This document shows, one piece after another, positions 5,046-5,909 of a DNA stretch of 5,909 nucleotides. Position numbers and translations under genes: made by a program. Source of the stretch: Heteroruminococcus sp964370005 (GTDB taxonomy: Bacteria > Bacillota > Clostridia > Oscillospirales > Ruminococcaceae); contig CAYJGR010000092.1 of the NCBI GenBank assembly GCA_964370005.1, forward strand, positions 1 to 5,909, read 5' to 3'. The notes under the pieces were generated by a model. The model saw only the letters and a program-made list of their open reading frames with translations, searched no databases and was not told the DNA's origin. The stretch's first letter is position 1, and every line of letters begins with the position of its first letter.

Positions 5046-5813
5046 CTATATTTTCTTGGCTACCACCACAAAACGCCCATCCTCAAGGGTGTATTCACAG
5101 GTGGATAATGTTAAGAGCTTGTCACCGTACTGCGCTGTGACACCTGTTTCATAAAGCGCATATGATTTAATCTGCTCCATGTACTGTGCAAATTTCACTT
5201 CATCCATATCAGTGTAATCGGTGTAAAAAAATTCGCCAATATCAACATCAATCTTAAAGGCCGCTATTATTTCGTACTCGCCGTAGCCCGACATAGTATC
5301 AAAGTTTATTGTGCTATGCTCTAGGTAGTAGCCGGCCTCTTCATAGTTCAGCAGTGCTCTGAACATGCTACCATCCGTCATGCTGTGCCCATATATAATG
5401 ATATTGCTTGATACATCCGGGGTGCATTTTTCGTCAATATAAGGGACACCGTAATCTGAATACTCCCCATTAAAATCTCGTTTTAGGTAGTAATCGGGGC
5501 TGTCAAGCGTTTGCATTACAGGATAATCAAGCTTTGTTCCCTCTATTTCTATCCAGCCCACAAAATCCGGGTTGGTGTCATGTAGTTCTTTGTATTTTTC
5601 GTGGGCTGTGAGCTGTGCTTGTGGGGTGTTGTCGGCGCTGTGCGGGCTCATACCTTGAGCGTCATCTGCAACAAGCTGTGCCATCTGCTCAAAATTTTGA
5701 TTGCTTTCTCTGCTATTTATGCCGTACTCTATCAGAACAAAAGCGGAGACTATAAAAAATATGCTGCACAAAACCCCTAAAATCTTTATTGCCGTTCTTT
5801 TTTTTACTTGCAT
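5046..5813 (-). CDS. srtB: Class B sortase (transpeptidase)
   Basis: This is a membrane-bound cysteine transpeptidase that cuts a sorting motif on an exported protein and joins it to the cell wall or another acceptor. Of 255 residues, 1-8 are cytoplasmic and basic, 9-30 form one membrane segment, and about 31-75 are a linker. The catalytic domain follows: NPDFVGWIEIEGTKLDYPVMQ (81-101), YYLKRDF.G..S..G..YID (108-127), then YGHSM with catalytic His143, TLSTCEY with catalytic Cys239, and GRFVVVAKK with catalytic Arg247. The stretch at 199-224 is a helix before the Cys strand, a mark of class B enzymes. All catalytic residues are present and the length is normal. The start at 5813 gives the membrane anchor immediately and has an AGAGGA-type RBS about 11 nt upstream. 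It lies convergent to the NPNTR protein, its likely substrate. Eight A fall in codons 3-6. Confidence 0.93.
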   Translation of the reverse strand: MQVKKRTAIKILGVLCSIFFIVSAFVLIEYGINSRESNQNFEQMAQLVADDAQGMSPHSADNTPQAQLTAHEKYKELHDTNPDFVGWIEIEGTKLDYPVMQTLDSPDYYLKRDFNGEYSDYGVPYIDEKCTPDVSSNIIIYGHSMTDGSMFRALLNYEEAGYYLEHSTINFDTMSGYGEYEIIAAFKIDVDIGEFFYTDYTDMDEVKFAQYMEQIKSYALYETGVTAQYGDKLLTLSTCEYTLEDGRFVVVAKKI

Positions 5814-5822
5814 ATGAAAAAC

Positions 5823-5830
5823 ATCCTCTT
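5823..5830 (-). promoter_or_regulatory. RBS of the sortase gene
   Basis: AAGAGGAT on the minus strand lies slightly far (about 9-11 nt) from the ATG at 5813-5811. It is the only purine-rich match upstream and supports this start. Confidence 0.6.
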
Positions 5831-5839
5831 ATATGGTTT

Positions 5840-5867
5840 AAGATAAGCTCAAGTGGTTTTCTATCAA
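5840..5867 (-). promoter_or_regulatory. Possible sortase promoter
   Basis: On the minus strand, TTGATA (5867-5862) and TATCTT (5845-5840) are 16 bp apart. The first is one mismatch from consensus, the second two. The start would fall near 5833, leaving a short leader with the RBS. The second box is weak, so other starts are possible further right. Confidence 0.35.
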
Positions 5868-5909
5868 TTCATCGCTTTAATCTTAATAGGTACTATTTTA
5901 CCATAAAAA

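Overview
The window looks like an accessory, surface-protein region of a Gram-positive anaerobe, probably a member of the Clostridia (Bacillota). The evidence is a Crp/Fnr regulator of clostridial type, strong AAGGAG-type ribosome binding sites, a class B sortase, and a secreted protein with a wall-sorting tail. The species cannot be told from the sequence.

Layout. Positions 1-195 hold two hairpins, a good housekeeping promoter and a 16-bp palindrome that lead into a Crp/Fnr-family regulator (196-833, + strand). The regulator's promoter, RBS and ATG at 196 are intact, but the reading frame is broken near 280. Only the part from about 276 onward, lacking the first ~30 residues, remains in one frame. 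Positions 834-1586 carry no intact gene. They hold minus-strand debris: a 62-codon reading frame broken by a 5-bp tandem duplication (898-1091), a 20-bp perfect inverted repeat directly upstream of it (1095-1152), a terminator hairpin (1180-1207), and the frameshifted C-terminal end of a membrane- or wall-anchored surface protein (1245 to about 1469).

A promoter whose spacer contains a run of eight T (1500-1527) then drives the main gene (1587-4967, + strand). This is a 1126-residue secreted adhesin-like protein. It has a signal peptide, an N-terminal adhesin-like domain, five tandem beta-sandwich repeats, a SpaA/Cna-B-like domain, and an unusual NPNTR sorting signal followed by a membrane segment and a basic tail. 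A compound terminator (4983-5032) separates it from a convergent class B sortase (5046-5813, - strand), which has its own RBS and a possible promoter near the right edge.

The adhesin and the sortase most likely form a dedicated substrate-enzyme pair: the adhesin is exported, held by its C-terminal membrane segment, and cut and attached to the wall (or polymerised) by the sortase. The debris beside the adhesin, including an older anchored surface protein, suggests a locus where surface genes are exchanged and decay. The regulator gene is visibly more AT-rich than the adhesin, as expected if the two parts have different histories. I see no CRISPR array, rRNA or tRNA gene, or intact transposase.
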